From Lichenostomus cassidix (taxonomy: Eukaryota; Chordata; Aves; Passeriformes; Meliphagidae), in the NCBI GenBank assembly GCA_008360975.2, contig CM039182.1, forward strand, positions 107,374,443 to 107,438,442: a stretch of 64,000 nucleotides of DNA. Direction: 5' to 3'. How positions within the stretch are numbered: the first letter of the stretch is position 1; each line of letters starts with the position of its first letter. Under the pieces are notes generated by a model. It did not search any database. It saw only the letters and a list, made by a program, of their open reading frames with translations, and was not told where the DNA came from. Shown in pieces: positions 22,471 through 35,694 of this stretch. The translations under genes and the position numbers were made by a program.

Positions 22471-25400
22471 GCAAAGGTGACTGACCAAACTTTAAAATGA
22501 ATGCATTTGTTTTGTATCCCCAAGTAAAGAAATGTGAGTGGCAGAATGTTGTTGCAATACCTGAAGAATTAGTCAATAGTTTAGAGGGATAGAAATAAAG
22601 GGGAGATGTTTTGTTATGGCCTCTGAAAACACTAGCTAGAGTTTAACTTATCAGGAAGAGATAAGGATTGGTGGCATCTTACATCTGTGTGCAAATCACT
22701 CCTGTTTGGTCACAACAGTCACACTGGCAAAAGTAACACCCAGGGTGTTGTGAACTATCCTTTACACTTTCATTGGTTTGAGTTTAAATGTCTCATCTCA
22801 TGTGTAAGACATCAGAGTACTCCAGAAACTACCTTAAACAATAAATCAGGCAGTTGATTAATTAACTGTAAAACATTTACCTTAAAAAAATAAAACTAAT
22901 TATGATCTTGATTGCCATGATGTGTTATCAGGGAACAAATGGATGGGCTCAAAGTGGATAGTGGGTAAAATCCTCGAAATGTAGTAATGGCTATTCACTG
23001 GCCTTTTTTTTTTATGAGACCAGTGGGCAGATGTATATCACAGCAGAGCCAGTACTCATTTTTCACTCTTGTTGGCAGATGGAGAGGAGCCAAAGACTGA
23101 GTACACCTCTGAGATTTTATTACCTAATATTTTCTCTTGCTTGATCCCTGTCAGGCAGCTGTGAGATTCCCTGGATGGCTGATATGTGTGAGCTTGAATG
23201 GCTGTGGTCATGACCACAGACATTTTGTGCATAAAAGCTTTCATACTCTAATCCTGTCTCTTGAGTGTTCTTCACAGGCATTCAAAAGAAAAAAGGATGA
23301 TTTAATGTATATTAACATTTGAACCTAATTAGCCAAGCTAATGAGAAAGGTAAACAAACATTATGTCCAAGAATTCACCCCTTCTCTGGATTTTCAAAGC
23401 TCTGAGATTTGATAAAACACTGAGATTTCCCCATGATTTAAAACTGACTGGTAACTAGGCAGCCTATTTTAAACTGAGGCATATTGACTCAAAGTGTTGA
23501 ATCTTTGTGCTATGTTTTGCAGCTATAACTGCCTTGCTGTTTACTTTTCTGCAAGAATTTTGCCAGCATCTGCTGCATTAAAAAATGGACTTCTCTGGTT
23601 TCCCATGTCAGTTTCACAATTTACAATTTCTAGGACCCAGCACATAAACTTCAGTAGGCAACATCCCAACTCTTTGTTTTGATAATACAGAAATCTTATA
23701 ATATCAACAATTCACACAAAATCAGATTAAAAAATGTAATGTGTGTGTACATATATTAGTGTATGAACACAATGTCTTAAAATTAATATTAACATTTAAT
23801 CTAAATGTCAAATGAAATGAAATAGGGTGACATATTTGAAATTAAATGTTTTGGCATTATCAGACTGAAACAAGAAAGATGAAATGATTCATTTTGACAC
23901 TTTCCTGTGGAAAATTTCTTCAAAATTGAAATGTTCATGTAGAACAACTCGATTTCAACAAAACTGAATTTTTGGAGTAGTTCAGTGCTCTGCTGAAACA
24001 TTTTTTGAGCAGCTGTAGGTGGAGCCTTCCTGCATGTGTGTCTGTGTTTGTAAATTTACCTTTCAGCAAGATGAAGGCTACCAGGCATGTTAAATCCACC
24101 ATTCACTTAGGAGACTCTTCATGAATTATGCAACTTCCTCTGAAGCCAGAGTCACACTGTGACAAGACAGGGTCAAACCACAGCGTGAAATATTTTGATA
24201 TGTGTCCTACACTAATGAGACTCCCACACAGAACTAGCACAAACACCCCTCCACCTAGAATGATATCAGTACTAGGAATTTTTTCTCCAGGAGGTATTTG
24301 GGCACCAAATGTGCCTGAGCATATCATCCAAATTGAGAATTTGGGAGTTATGACATTTCCTAATAGATTTACTAGAGCTTTTAACTGGTAAAACAAAACA
24401 TGAATTTCATTTCACGATTTATTACCAACTTAATATCTTAATATGGATGATCACTGGTGGTGGTTCTTATTGTGGGCACTTAGTTTGCATTGCAACACAA
24501 AAGGATACCATTTTCCAAATAAAAATCCACTAAGATATGGAAAACATTGCAGGGATGCCTTTATGTCCTAAGCCAGGCAAAAATCACACTTGTAAGCTAC
24601 AAAAGCAAGCATGAAGAGTGCATGTGTATCAAATAAATAAAGCCCTGCCCATGTTAAAGATGACCAACCCTTGCAGCAGGAGAAGCCACAGCCCAGATGT
24701 GGTTTGGCACCACCATTCACCACCCTGTGGCAGCAGAGTGGCTGCTGGGATGGGAAACACACCCAACAGGCGAAGAGACAGAGCAGGGCAGGATGCTCTG
24801 GTCCTGAGTGTGACCTCTGGTGGGTCTGCAAGGCAGGGAGCATGCACTGCCTGGGGAAAAGGGATGCTGGAGGGCAGCTGGGGTACAGACTCCCCTTCAG
24901 AGGGGTGTGTGAGTGTGCATGGGTGTGTGTGCATGGGTGCATGTGTGTGTGATCAATACCACCTGCGACGAGCTGAAGATGGGCTTTCGAAATTCATAAG
25001 TGTTTATTAATGGTTTGCAATGTCTAGCATTGTGGTTTATCTGCTGAATTACATTGATCCTGAATGTGCAGTGTACTGATTGCTTGTTAAGTACGTGCCA
25101 TTAATAATTCAAAAAACTGCTTTGGTTTAAATTACATGAGCAGTTTTTGCCTGTGACAGATATAAATTGGATAGTTTGAATCTAGGCAGCTGCTGTGAGA
25201 CACAGTTTAAAATTTCCTGTACTTTCATTTATCCTCAAAACCACCAATGATTGATACAACTCTTCAATTTAACTATATTACTATGTGGTTGTAATGTTGA
25301 ACAGCTTATTCCTTTACTGAAGTTCAAGAGTTACGTTCTGCAGTTTATATGTGTTTTTTCCATACCAATTAAAATCTTCAAATTGTGATTGAAAATGATG

Positions 25401-28400
25401 TTTTATTTATAATGGATTCTGAGAGAAACCAAACTTTCCTTTTTATTTACAGTACATTTTAATATACTGGTATTTTTCCTGATTTAGGAATTTTTTATTT
25501 TTATTCCATAAATTTATTCTCTTCATCCACTATCAAAGGTTTCTATTCATGTAACATTAAAATAAAATTTTAAAAAAGGACAAAAATATATTAAAAAAAG
25601 GAGATTTTTTCTAATCAAGTTTTATTTTTTTAAATAAAGGTAAGTTTTAATATCAACCTTCTTTTTGTTATTTTTATATCTTGACAGGGATTATCAAATA
25701 ATCTCATAGAAAGATTTGATATTTGCACGCCGCAGCTGACATAGCAAGACATGTTCACATGAATGGTATAAAATTCAGGGATTAATTTAATTTTTTTTAC
25801 TTTAATTTCTTGTTTTGAAGATGAAAAAGCCCCAAATGAAAGCAAGAAAATATCAGTTTATTGTTTATGGCATTTTATGGTCAAATAAATGCCCTCTGGC
25901 TTTCCACACTATTCACCAACAACTGTCAACATCAAAAATAATGTCACAATGAGGGTGAATCAAGTCCTATGAATAAATAATGAAATGTATTTTCATTTTA
26001 AATTCAGTATCACTATAAAACAGAGACAACAACAGCAACCAAACCCAGCAGCAATTTCTCTAAAGCACAATAATAAAAATAAAAAATATTTAGATTCAGA
26101 AGGGAAAAAAGCACATCAGGAAATACTCAGCAGGATTTGTAAAAGATGAATATATGGGAATTTAGAATTATTCTGTGCATTAACAAAGCAGTAAGTGATC
26201 ACAGAATTTACTTGTGTTTTCACAGAGACACACAAGTAAAATGCCAGCTAGACTGAGTCAGCAGTGGCACTTACTCTTCCATGAATCCTCATATCAAACA
26301 GTATGAATCTTTATAATGGTGTAGAAATAAGGCTCTACATGGTGTTGATATACTGCAAGTTGAAAATGTATCTGTGAAAGCTGCTGATGGACCTCCTAGT
26401 ACTTTTTTCCACAGACAACTACAGAAACAAGGATATGCAGGTAGAAGAGACATGACTGTGGAAAAAGAAATGGACTAGAAATATTGCTTTTTTTTCACTT
26501 GTCTTGGCATCAGCCAAGATGCCACAGTATAAATGTTTCCACTGCTTTTGAGCATCTACTGTACAGGTCTACCACCTTACCAACCAGTAAAGTAAACAAA
26601 CCTCTTTTTGGAAAGCCATGCAAATGAATATGAAATACAGACTTCAGGTGTGTCTACAGCTTTTTGATGCCTGTTCATATTAATTGAAATATTGTTTTTC
26701 TATGATGGCAGACAAAGACATTTTTGCTCAGACAGACTGGAAGTCCTTAGAAAAATATAATAAGCACAGCTCTGGACGCTTTGGAAACCATTTCAGTTCC
26801 AAATCATAAAACAATTAGAAAATCTCAATACTATATTAGAAAGCAATGTGAAAGAAAAGGTTTTTTGAAGCTCTTCAGATTGATAATTTCAATAGTATTA
26901 ATTTTTCAAAATTTCAGTATTTAGAGGTTTATATTAAAAAAATATGGCTTTGAGAGACATATCTTTCTGAGCTGCAACTAGTTCATATGAGTGTTTCACA
27001 TCAGAATATGTCTATGAATTTGAAAACTGCCTTCCAGTCCATTCTTTAAAATAAGAGTTTTCTGGAATCCACCTCTTTTCATGGAAACCTCCTGATTTTG
27101 GTGAATTGGCCTAACATTGCAGCAATGCAGAATTTGTTTACAGTGGTCATGATTATGTTGTTCTGAATATACATAAACTGCAAGTATATGGATCAACTGT
27201 CTTCCAGATTACATGTTAATTATCAAGGTCTTTTGGGATAAAGTCTTAAGAATTGGGCATCAGGATAACTTTATTTTGATTCAGCTCAGGGATAAACTGC
27301 CTGAGTTAGAGTTTAGGACTTGAGTCTTTGCGCAGGGAGATGGGAGGTTCTAACTAGGATGACAGCACATGGCTTTATTTGGTGAGAAATTGATGTGGGT
27401 ATATAGTAAGAAGGTGAAATAAAAATAAATAAGGAGTATGAAGACTTGTTATAAACAAATAAAAGACAGATTTTGTTAAATTATGATAAATATTTTTGCT
27501 TTATTTTTTATTTTGTGGAAAATTTAAACATTTACAAATGTGTATTAAACCCCAGAAGTGTACCTGATTTTCTCCTAATGATATTGGTATTTGATATTAA
27601 ATACTAGAAGATTTAGTGTAAAATTGCTTCAGTGCAGATAAGTACCTTTAAAGATAATTTCCAAATATGAAAGAAAAAGCCTTTGATGATGTACCTCTGG
27701 GGAGTCCCAAATATCATGGAAAAGGGATTAGGTTCTGAATATGTAGGAACAGATCCAGCTGCTAGCAACAATGGTTAAAAAAACCCACAGTCCCAGATAG
27801 TTATCCTTGCATTTAATGTACAGCAGTGAGAAAAGCAAACCAATGCCTTAGTGTATAATTTTCTGTGAAATGCTATCAAATTTCTTAGTGAAATCTTTGC
27901 ATTATGTATTACAAGAAAGCTTGAGTCCTTAAAAGACAAGTATATTAAAAAAGAAAGAAGAAAAGTGATTTAATGCAGGGCTAAAAGTCAATAATATCTT
28001 GCAATGACATCAAGTATGAAGGTACAGGAAACATTATGTAATATAACTTTGGGAATTGCTTAAACCTCAAGGATTTTTTTAAATGCTTATAAGTGAAAGA
28101 AGAAACTGATATCAATTAATGGGATAATAGTGCAAAACAATTTGCTACTGTTTTGGTATTGGCAACATTGTGCCATTAAGAACTGAAGAAATAACATCTA
28201 AAATACATACCAAAGATGAGACATGAACCTTCTGAAAAGGAGATAATGAATGCATGGTATTCTGATACAGCAGCTTTGATTCAGTGTTTGCACTCCTACA
28301 TATTCTCACACTAAATTGCATGGTTCTTTTAAGCAACTGAAAGGGGTTGTTTAGTGCTTAAACACTAGTAAGTTTCTAATATCTGCTATAGTAAACCTTA

Positions 28401-31189
28401 AAATGGAGTCCTGCTGTTGTAGTGGAGACTGAAGACATACATGAAGGAAGCCCAAGAAAATTCCAGGCTTAGCAGTTCTGTGAAATACAAGAGAACTCAA
28501 CAAAAATGCAGCCCTTTTATCCAAACCAGAGTGAGAGCAAGAGAAGGGAGAACAGAAGCAACCTAGAAAAACAGCCTGAAGGCAGGAAATAGAGAATTTG
28601 TAAATTAACTTTAAAATAACACAGTACATTTTATTTATTTTATCTTAAAAAAAAACTATGTTAGATAGTATTAGATACTAATGATAAAAGGAAAAGGCAA
28701 TTTGTTGAGCAGCAAGGTTTAGTGGGGTTATCTTGCACCTGGAGAGCTGCTCTAACTCTGCTGTATGAGATCTATTCTGGTCACTGGCAGGGGTCAATAC
28801 AATTATGGAAGTTTCCATAGACTTAAACTGTTCTTGTTATTAAGTTCTCATCATTGAATCAATCCTGGTCTGGGTTTTAATTAACTTTAAAAAATCAGGC
28901 AGAATATTTATTGCAAAACTATTAAATGTTGAACGTCACACTTGTTTTCTATGTTCATATGAAATCATCAAGCATGGTTAAGACAATGAGGCTCTGATTA
29001 CTTAGCAGCTACTTTTGAACAATATTCTATTCTTCTGTATTTTAACCTGATACTGTACTTATAATAAACAGTGCTGCTCAGAATAATATATATATATAGT
29101 CTGATTGATGACTTTGTGCTTTCAAGTGCCCTAGTACCACAGACATGTTTCCAAAATGGTCATCAAAAGCATCAGACTTTTTTCTACTGTAAAAAGGTAT
29201 TTTCAGTGAGAAACTGGGAGCTGAATGAGATACATGTCTCCATGTTGCTAAAGTTTGGAGAGATCTTTCATGGATTAATCCATAGGAGATGACTAATACT
29301 AAAGACAGTGACTAATATTAAAGCTAGTTCTTCTTGCTACTTCTTATGGTAATATTTGCAGTACAGTACCACCTTTTCTTCAGTTTTTTCTCCTTTTCAA
29401 CAGGCATTCTTCATCTTCTTGAGTGTTTATGCTAATAATCTCATACTGTACAATCATTTCAGTCTAGCAATTATCAAACTACAAAATGTTGCTTTACAGC
29501 GAACTGTACACAGATGATGTACAAATGATTAATATCTCTAGTATTGCTCATTTGTTACTATGGAAATGCTGTTTCTCTATAGAGCTATTAGTAAACACTG
29601 TATTAGTGATGCAGCCAATGACAGAGAAAGCCTTGGTAAGCACAGTGGTAAAATTAAGATGTATATTGTTAGATATCTGCAGTTTCAGCATAAATATATA
29701 GCAATGTATTTCTTTCTCTTGCCTTTGTATGCTAAAAATATCCAGTTCAAGTGCAGCCTATTTGGACATAAACTTTACAAGTCAGTTATTGAAATACCTT
29801 ATAAAAATAAAAATGCATTCTAAATCAAAAAAGATGTTGAGGAAAAAATAAGAAACATGACCATTTTTGTCATCCATGTAAGTAAAAGTGTATCTTCCCT
29901 ACTAGATATACCTGCGGGTTTTGTTTTGTTTTGTTTTATTTGTTCCCAGAGTTAATGTTCTTCTGCCTTCATGCAATATAGAAAAGCGCTTCTGTATTTA
30001 TCATCAGGATTTCTTTTCCTTGTATGTAACAACATGATTAGGAGTGAAAGAGAACACTTTAAATAGTTCCTCTAAGGTTTCACTGTGAGCACATTTGTAA
30101 CTTTCTGATGTCTCAATTTTCTATGCCTAATGTTCTGAGCAGCCAAATTATTTTTTCCTCTCTAGAAACTGTTAGTGTCAAGGAAGAGATGGAAATATTT
30201 TCAGTGTCAAACTAATATTTTGCTTTAATTTTCAAAGTCTTTTATGGCTTCTTATTTGCACATACACATGCTGGGAGACCAACATTTAGCCCATTCTTCT
30301 AGCTTCAGTCCAGCGGGGTTGTCAAGTACTTATCTACATATATTTTCCAAGAATATGTCATGTTCACTGTCATGAACATCATGAAAGCCACTTCATTGCC
30401 TCATTCAATTCTCCTACAGGACACTTTTGCAGAGATGACACAAACAAAACTCAGTATACATTGTGATATTGGCAGGAGTGACCACTGCTTATCGTGGTAT
30501 TCTGAGCATCTCATGTTATTCTCTGTGCCACGTTGCCTCTCACTCCTGTTTCAAATGTGTCTGCAAAGCACAGCCATCTTAAGTACATGAAGAAACCAGG
30601 CTGGGAGTAAATGGGGATCAGCAGGGGTGACTTTATCCACATAAGTGTATCAGCTCACCAAATAATTACTTACTTTTTTTTTTTTCCTGGGTTTTTTAAT
30701 GTTTTCTGGCTTGAAGAAGCCATAACTTGTGACTGGCTCTGTAAACAACATGAATAGTAATACTGATAATATATAGTGATAAATTGATGTACAGTTTAGA
30801 GAGGGAAAGTTACATTTTCTTCTATAGTTACAAAAATACTAGGATTCTAAATAATGTGATTTCTATTTATAATCAAACATTTTCTTTATTAAGCATTAAA
30901 ATAGAGGATAAATTATTTGAAGATATAACTTTATTGTTACATGTGGCATTATGTGTGAGAATAGACTGGACTCTGGTCACAGGGAAAATAAACAGAAGTT
31001 TTGTAGGCTTTGGAAACAAGATCTGTATTCTGTGCTGTAATGGAGACATCTTTGTAAAACACATTAATTTATTTCTTGTATTTCCAAAATTTAGCATCAA
31101 AGACTGAGAATACCACATGAATGGAATTCAATGATCCTTCATGCAAACATCCACAGAAGATATGCTGAAAAAGCAAACCTGTAATATTT
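22471..31189. other. AT-rich unique noncoding DNA, one GC-rich patch
   Basis: No gene recognised over nearly 9 kb. Local features: a GC-richer patch at about 24640-24960 that ends in a TG-rich array, very AT-rich sequence at 25500-25640, a (TA)n at 29085-29098 and a (GTTTT)n at 29920-29938. Open frames up to 130 codons in the GC-rich patch occur on both strands at once and reflect low stop density there. Confidence 0.5.
24903..24952. repeat. TG-rich degenerate microsatellite
   Basis: Alternating GT runs are interrupted by CATGG units spaced about ten bases apart on the plus strand, giving a loose ten-base period. Alternating purine-pyrimidine runs of this kind can adopt Z-DNA. Confidence 0.8.
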
Positions 31190-31976
31190 ATCATGCAAAC
31201 CTCATGAAGTTCAACAAAGTCAGTTGCAAGGTCCTGCACCTGAGTCAAGACACCCATAAGTACAATACAGGCTGCAGGATGAATGACTTGAGAGTAGACC
31301 TGTGGAGAAAGACTTGGCGATACTGGTGGGCAAAAAATTTTGTATGAGCTGGCAGTGTGCTGTAGCAGCCCAGAAAGAGCCATATCCTGGGCTGCACAAT
31401 GAGAACTGTGACCAGCAGGTCAAGGGAGGTGATAATGATGACTCTAATCCTCTGTTGTGAGATATCACTGTCAGTACTATGTACAGCTCTGGAAGACATG
31501 GAGGTGTTGGAGCAGGTCCAGGGGAGAGTCGCAAAAATATTCAGAAGTCTGGAGCACTTCTCCTTTGAAGAAAGGCTGAGAAAGATGAGGTTGTTCAGCC
31601 TGAAGAACAGAAATCTCTGGGGAGAACAAAATGGAGCATTTCAATATATAACAGGGAATTGTCAGAAACAAGCAGAGAGGCTTTTTTTCCGAGGCCTGGA
31701 GTGACAGGACAGAGGACAATGGATTTAAAATAAAACAGGGTAGGTCTAGATTAGATACAAGGAAGACATTCTTTACTGTGAGTGTGGTGAGACTCTGGAA
31801 CAGGATGCCCAGAGAAACTGTGGATGCCCCATCTCTGGAAGAGCTCTGGGCCAGGCTGGATGGGACTTTGAGCAACCTGGTCTAGTTGGGAACTGTCCCT
31901 GCTCATGGCAGAGAGTTGGAACTAGGTGACCTTGACAGGTCCTTTCCAATCAAAAGTGTTCCATGATTCTATGATT
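31190..31976 (+). mobile_element. CR1 LINE, 3'-terminal fragment (plus strand)
   Basis: This 787-base, 5'-truncated CR1 copy begins at the ORF2 motif HANLMKFNK and runs through the C-terminal coding region ('KVLHLS' at about 31226-31243). It contains the conserved stretch around 'CAGCAGGTCAAGGGAGGTGA' (31413-31432), 'AAAGGCTGAGAAAGATGAGG' (31571-31590), the 'AGGAAGACATTCTTTACTGTGAG' region near 31760-31782, and a 3' UTR ending in a decayed ATTCTATG array at 31964-31976. Several frames of 60-130 codons fall inside it on both strands and are remnants or shadows, not genes. Diverged from the consensus as I recall it, with indels in the reading frame. Confidence 0.92.
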
Positions 31977-34900
31977 TTTGGGGGCGGTTGAATGAGTAGG
32001 TGAGTGGTGTTCTACAAAATTTATGTTTGCATGAATGAACCATGGCAACACAGAACTCCAATAGGCAGTCAAAATTATTTTTATATGTATGATTTCAGGC
32101 ACATGCTTTTAAGTGTGAGATAATAAAAAATGCTCACTGCAACACTGACCTGGAGGAGCTCCATAAAATCACTTAATGGTCTACATCACAGCTTCAAATG
32201 ATTCAGTTCATTAGAATTAATGAGGGGTGGTAGATGTGGAAAAAGATTTCATATTGGTTATGGCCATAGTCATTTGTTCTGTTCACTAAATAATTATGTT
32301 ATCTCTGGCACAAATCTTTCAATTTTAACATATTATTTTTTAAGACACCTCTTTTAGAGTTTATTTTGATAACCTTTGTTGTATACAATATCCAAAATAG
32401 TTCACTCTGAGGAATAATTTATAATTTAAAAAGGCATAAAAATACACTGTTCCAGTTCCCAAATTATACAATTTTAAAATGTTACATAATGCATAAACAG
32501 CTTTGATGAATCCATTTAGTCATTCTTATTGTATTATGATGTCAACATTTCATTAACTTCAGGATTGCTGTAGAATTCAGGAAGAGAAGCCAACTAACTT
32601 TTAAAATTTTTACATAGTAAAATAAATTTAAAAAAAACCCAAAAAAGTCTTCTTAGACCCAGTGTTATAAATAAAGGAATATCTTCATGCAAGGTGCTTT
32701 TGTATAATCAACATTAATGCAAGACAAACTATTTATATTCCTGTGGGAACCTGAAACGCATTTCATCTGGCTACATCATTATGGAAATTTCGACCATTGG
32801 CTCTTAATTAGGTGTTCTCATTTGCATGAAGAAAGTTCATGAATTTGACTAGACACCATTCATAGGTCTACTATATAAAGTAAGGAGAGATGTAAGGAGA
32901 GATGTATTGCACTGCAGTAAACGGCAAAACACAAGACCATGACAAAGGCTGGAGATAACTTGGCACTGATGTTGCATGTTTAACATGCAAAAAGACTTTC
33001 TTAGGGCTAAAGAAATCACAGCTAGGTGTAGCAGTAAGAGCTGCCACTGTGTTCAGCTGAATTAAAATCTTTCTGAGAAAGTCCACTGCTAGTCCTACCA
33101 GCTAAAATATTGAAAATAATCTCATGGTTGATTAGATAGTGGCAGTTGTAGCCAGCCTGCGGCTCTGAAGCAAGAAAACTCAAAAGGTCAAGGATCTTTT
33201 GTAACAGTGCACTTTTCAGCTCTGATAGCTAAGAAAGAGGGTGTTCAAATGATCACAGACATTGCAAAAAATTACAGAGCCATGTCTCATTTCATTAAAA
33301 CCAAACAAAAATCATAGTATAATTTTGTTATAAACTCGTCAGTGCTCAATTAAGAACCCATGTACACTGCAAGGGAAACTCAGATGAGTTAAAATCAAAA
33401 TTAGAATACAAAAATTAACTATTTCTTAAAAAAACCCCCAAACTACACCACCTTACACCAAACCTTGAGGATGATGATCTGAATGTGTTAGACTGAATAC
33501 AGGTTACAAGCATTATCCATGCTCAGATAACTGGTGTCTGACCTTATCCTGGGGCTAACTGTGAAGCCCGACTGGATATTAGCATATATAATGAGAAAAT
33601 ACATCATATCATTGACTTAATCAAAATATGATAATTAATCATTGCTGTATCTGCCTTTGGGAATAAAATATTTCTAAATGTTAATTAGCCCACAAAAGTA
33701 ACAAGTGAGCTTTTTAATCTCCTTTACCTCTTTATTAGCCTATGAGCTAAGTACCTCAAGAGAACCTCGACTTCTACCTCTTCATTTTGACTCCTTGAGT
33801 TTGCCCAAGTATCTGACAACTGGATCTCTTTCTTGAAAGGTATCAATTAAACTCAATGCTCTGTGAAGAACACAAATGAAAAATTATTACAGAAGTGAAA
33901 ACCAGAACTGATATTATGCCTGATAAGTATGCTAAAACTATATAATTTGTGTTTTAATTCAGTTTATGGCTCAGGTGAAATTATTCATTTGATTTTACAT
34001 ATCTGATAAAATCTTGCAACTCATTTTTCACTGTTGCAATAATTGTAATAATCATTCTTTAAATCACTCAATTTGCTTCGGACCAGCCTTGCTACCATGA
34101 AGCAGTAAAAACCAACCAACCAAGCGCACAAACAAACAAAAAATACCACAAAAACAAAACAAAAAAAAAAAAGATGGGAAATGGTGTGTGGTGGTTCCTT
34201 GAAGCTTAGGCTATGCATTATGTTAACAAAGCAGGGACAAGAGAGATAACAGTTAAAGAGAGGTGGTTATTGGGAAATAAATTTGAGAAATCTCTGAATT
34301 TTTTTAAAGGCTAATGAAAAATTCTGTCCATAAAATGAAATTTCAGAAAGTAGCTCTAAGAAAATACCAGATTACATATGTAATTTCAGTCATTAGGGTA
34401 AATAGGTTCTCAGTTCTGTTTTTTTGTTTGTTATTTTTAAAAACAGCTCTCAAGAGATTATTAAAAGCAGAACTAAGACTCATGTTTTTAGACAGTTGGG
34501 GTTTCCAAATATCTTAAAGCAGTACAGATCCAAATATGAATCCTGTTTTCTTCCTTTCAATCTCCAGGTTGTTGAGGTGCAGATTCCAGGCATTTCTTTC
34601 CAAGCTGCAAGATTGTTCTTCTCTATATCCCCAAATCTCCAAGACTGGCTGTGTGACAAAAAGTTTCAGAAGCTCTCTCACCCTGTCATAGTCAAGATCA
34701 GTCATTTCACACTGCCAGCAGGCCATTTTTTAACACAGAACTAAAAGTGTTAGTAACACTTGCTTTTGCTAGAATCCCTTTTGGACTGGTTGATAGGACC
34801 AGGAAATGTGTGTATGACAAGATGCATTCTTTTGGAGATACAGTTATCATTTATAAAAAAGTGAAAAATAAAAATAAGAACCCTCTTTCATATATGTAAT

Positions 34901-35527
34901 GTATATATTTATGTACACGTGTAGAAAAATATATATATGTATAAACATTCATTTTTGTTTGCAGTGCCTGGGTATGTTTCATAAATAAAGCCCCTAATGG
35001 AATGAAAGAAATATTTCAAAGCTATGTAATGGGCAAAATTCCTCCGGAAATATACCATCAATTATGATGAATTCTCTCAGTATTCACAGGGTTGCAATAT
35101 GTAATCCCTTAGGAATTCTGTTGCAATTTAACATTAATTAATTTCCACCTACAACAAAGCATTCCCGAAACTTGAATAATGTAGTGCTTATTGTCTTTCT
35201 TGCTAACGTTTCTGATTTTTTCTAGAGTCATTCTCCTTTTACCTCTAGTAGTCAGAAGGTTATTTTATGTATTTTTAGACAGCAATACACAGAACTAAGA
35301 CTTTCCTACTACTCAGATCCAAAGTAATTTGAATGCATTATTTATCCCTTGAGTAATTTGCCACAACTAATCCTCACAAGCAGGTCTAATGCTGGATCCA
35401 CTGGGATATTCCTCAATTCTGATTAATATTAACTGTGAATGCATGTCTTGAGAAAATACACCAGTGGGGTACTGTTATGAGGCCTCTCCAGTGCTGAAAC
35501 CCAGGATTCCTGTTTCCCAGTACCAAT
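31977..35527. other. AT-rich unique noncoding DNA
   Basis: No gene recognised. A 12-base tandem duplication (TAAGGAGAGATG twice) sits at 32881-32904. The block 32745-32865, with an ATTTGCAT octamer at 32820-32827, has the texture of a conserved noncoding element. At 34514-34735 both strands stay open together, discussed as a finding. Confidence 0.48.
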
Positions 35528-35694
35528 GGAGCTGTGTCAGGTTTGTCAAACACTTTTGAAGCCTTTGACACATCCAGGAGAATGCTCTGACCGCAGCCTA
35601 CCCAAGCGGGCAGCAGAACAGTTACGAAAGGTTTTGAACATGGACTTCAAAAAGTGATCCCCATCTGTCACTCTTTGATCCCAGGCCTGAAACT
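35528..35694 (-). mobile_element. Very decayed CR1/L3-like reverse-transcriptase remnant
   Basis: Read on the minus strand, part of this stretch translates as LDVSKASKVFDKPDTAP. This resembles the RT motif of CR1 and L3 elements (LDxSKAFDxVPH) with a small insertion. The plus-strand words around 'GAACAGTTACGAAAGGTTTT' (35617-35636) also fit the same family's downstream region as I recall it. Only about 170 bases remain and ends are approximate. A match this short and degraded could be chance. Confidence 0.42.

Noticed and set aside
24103..24396. 97-codon minus and 87-codon plus ORFs over the same bases
   Set aside because: Neither has a recognised domain or convincing splice sites; length is within chance.
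31399..31875. 101-codon plus and 132-codon minus ORFs
   Set aside because: Both lie within the CR1 3' region; remnants or antisense shadows of the element.
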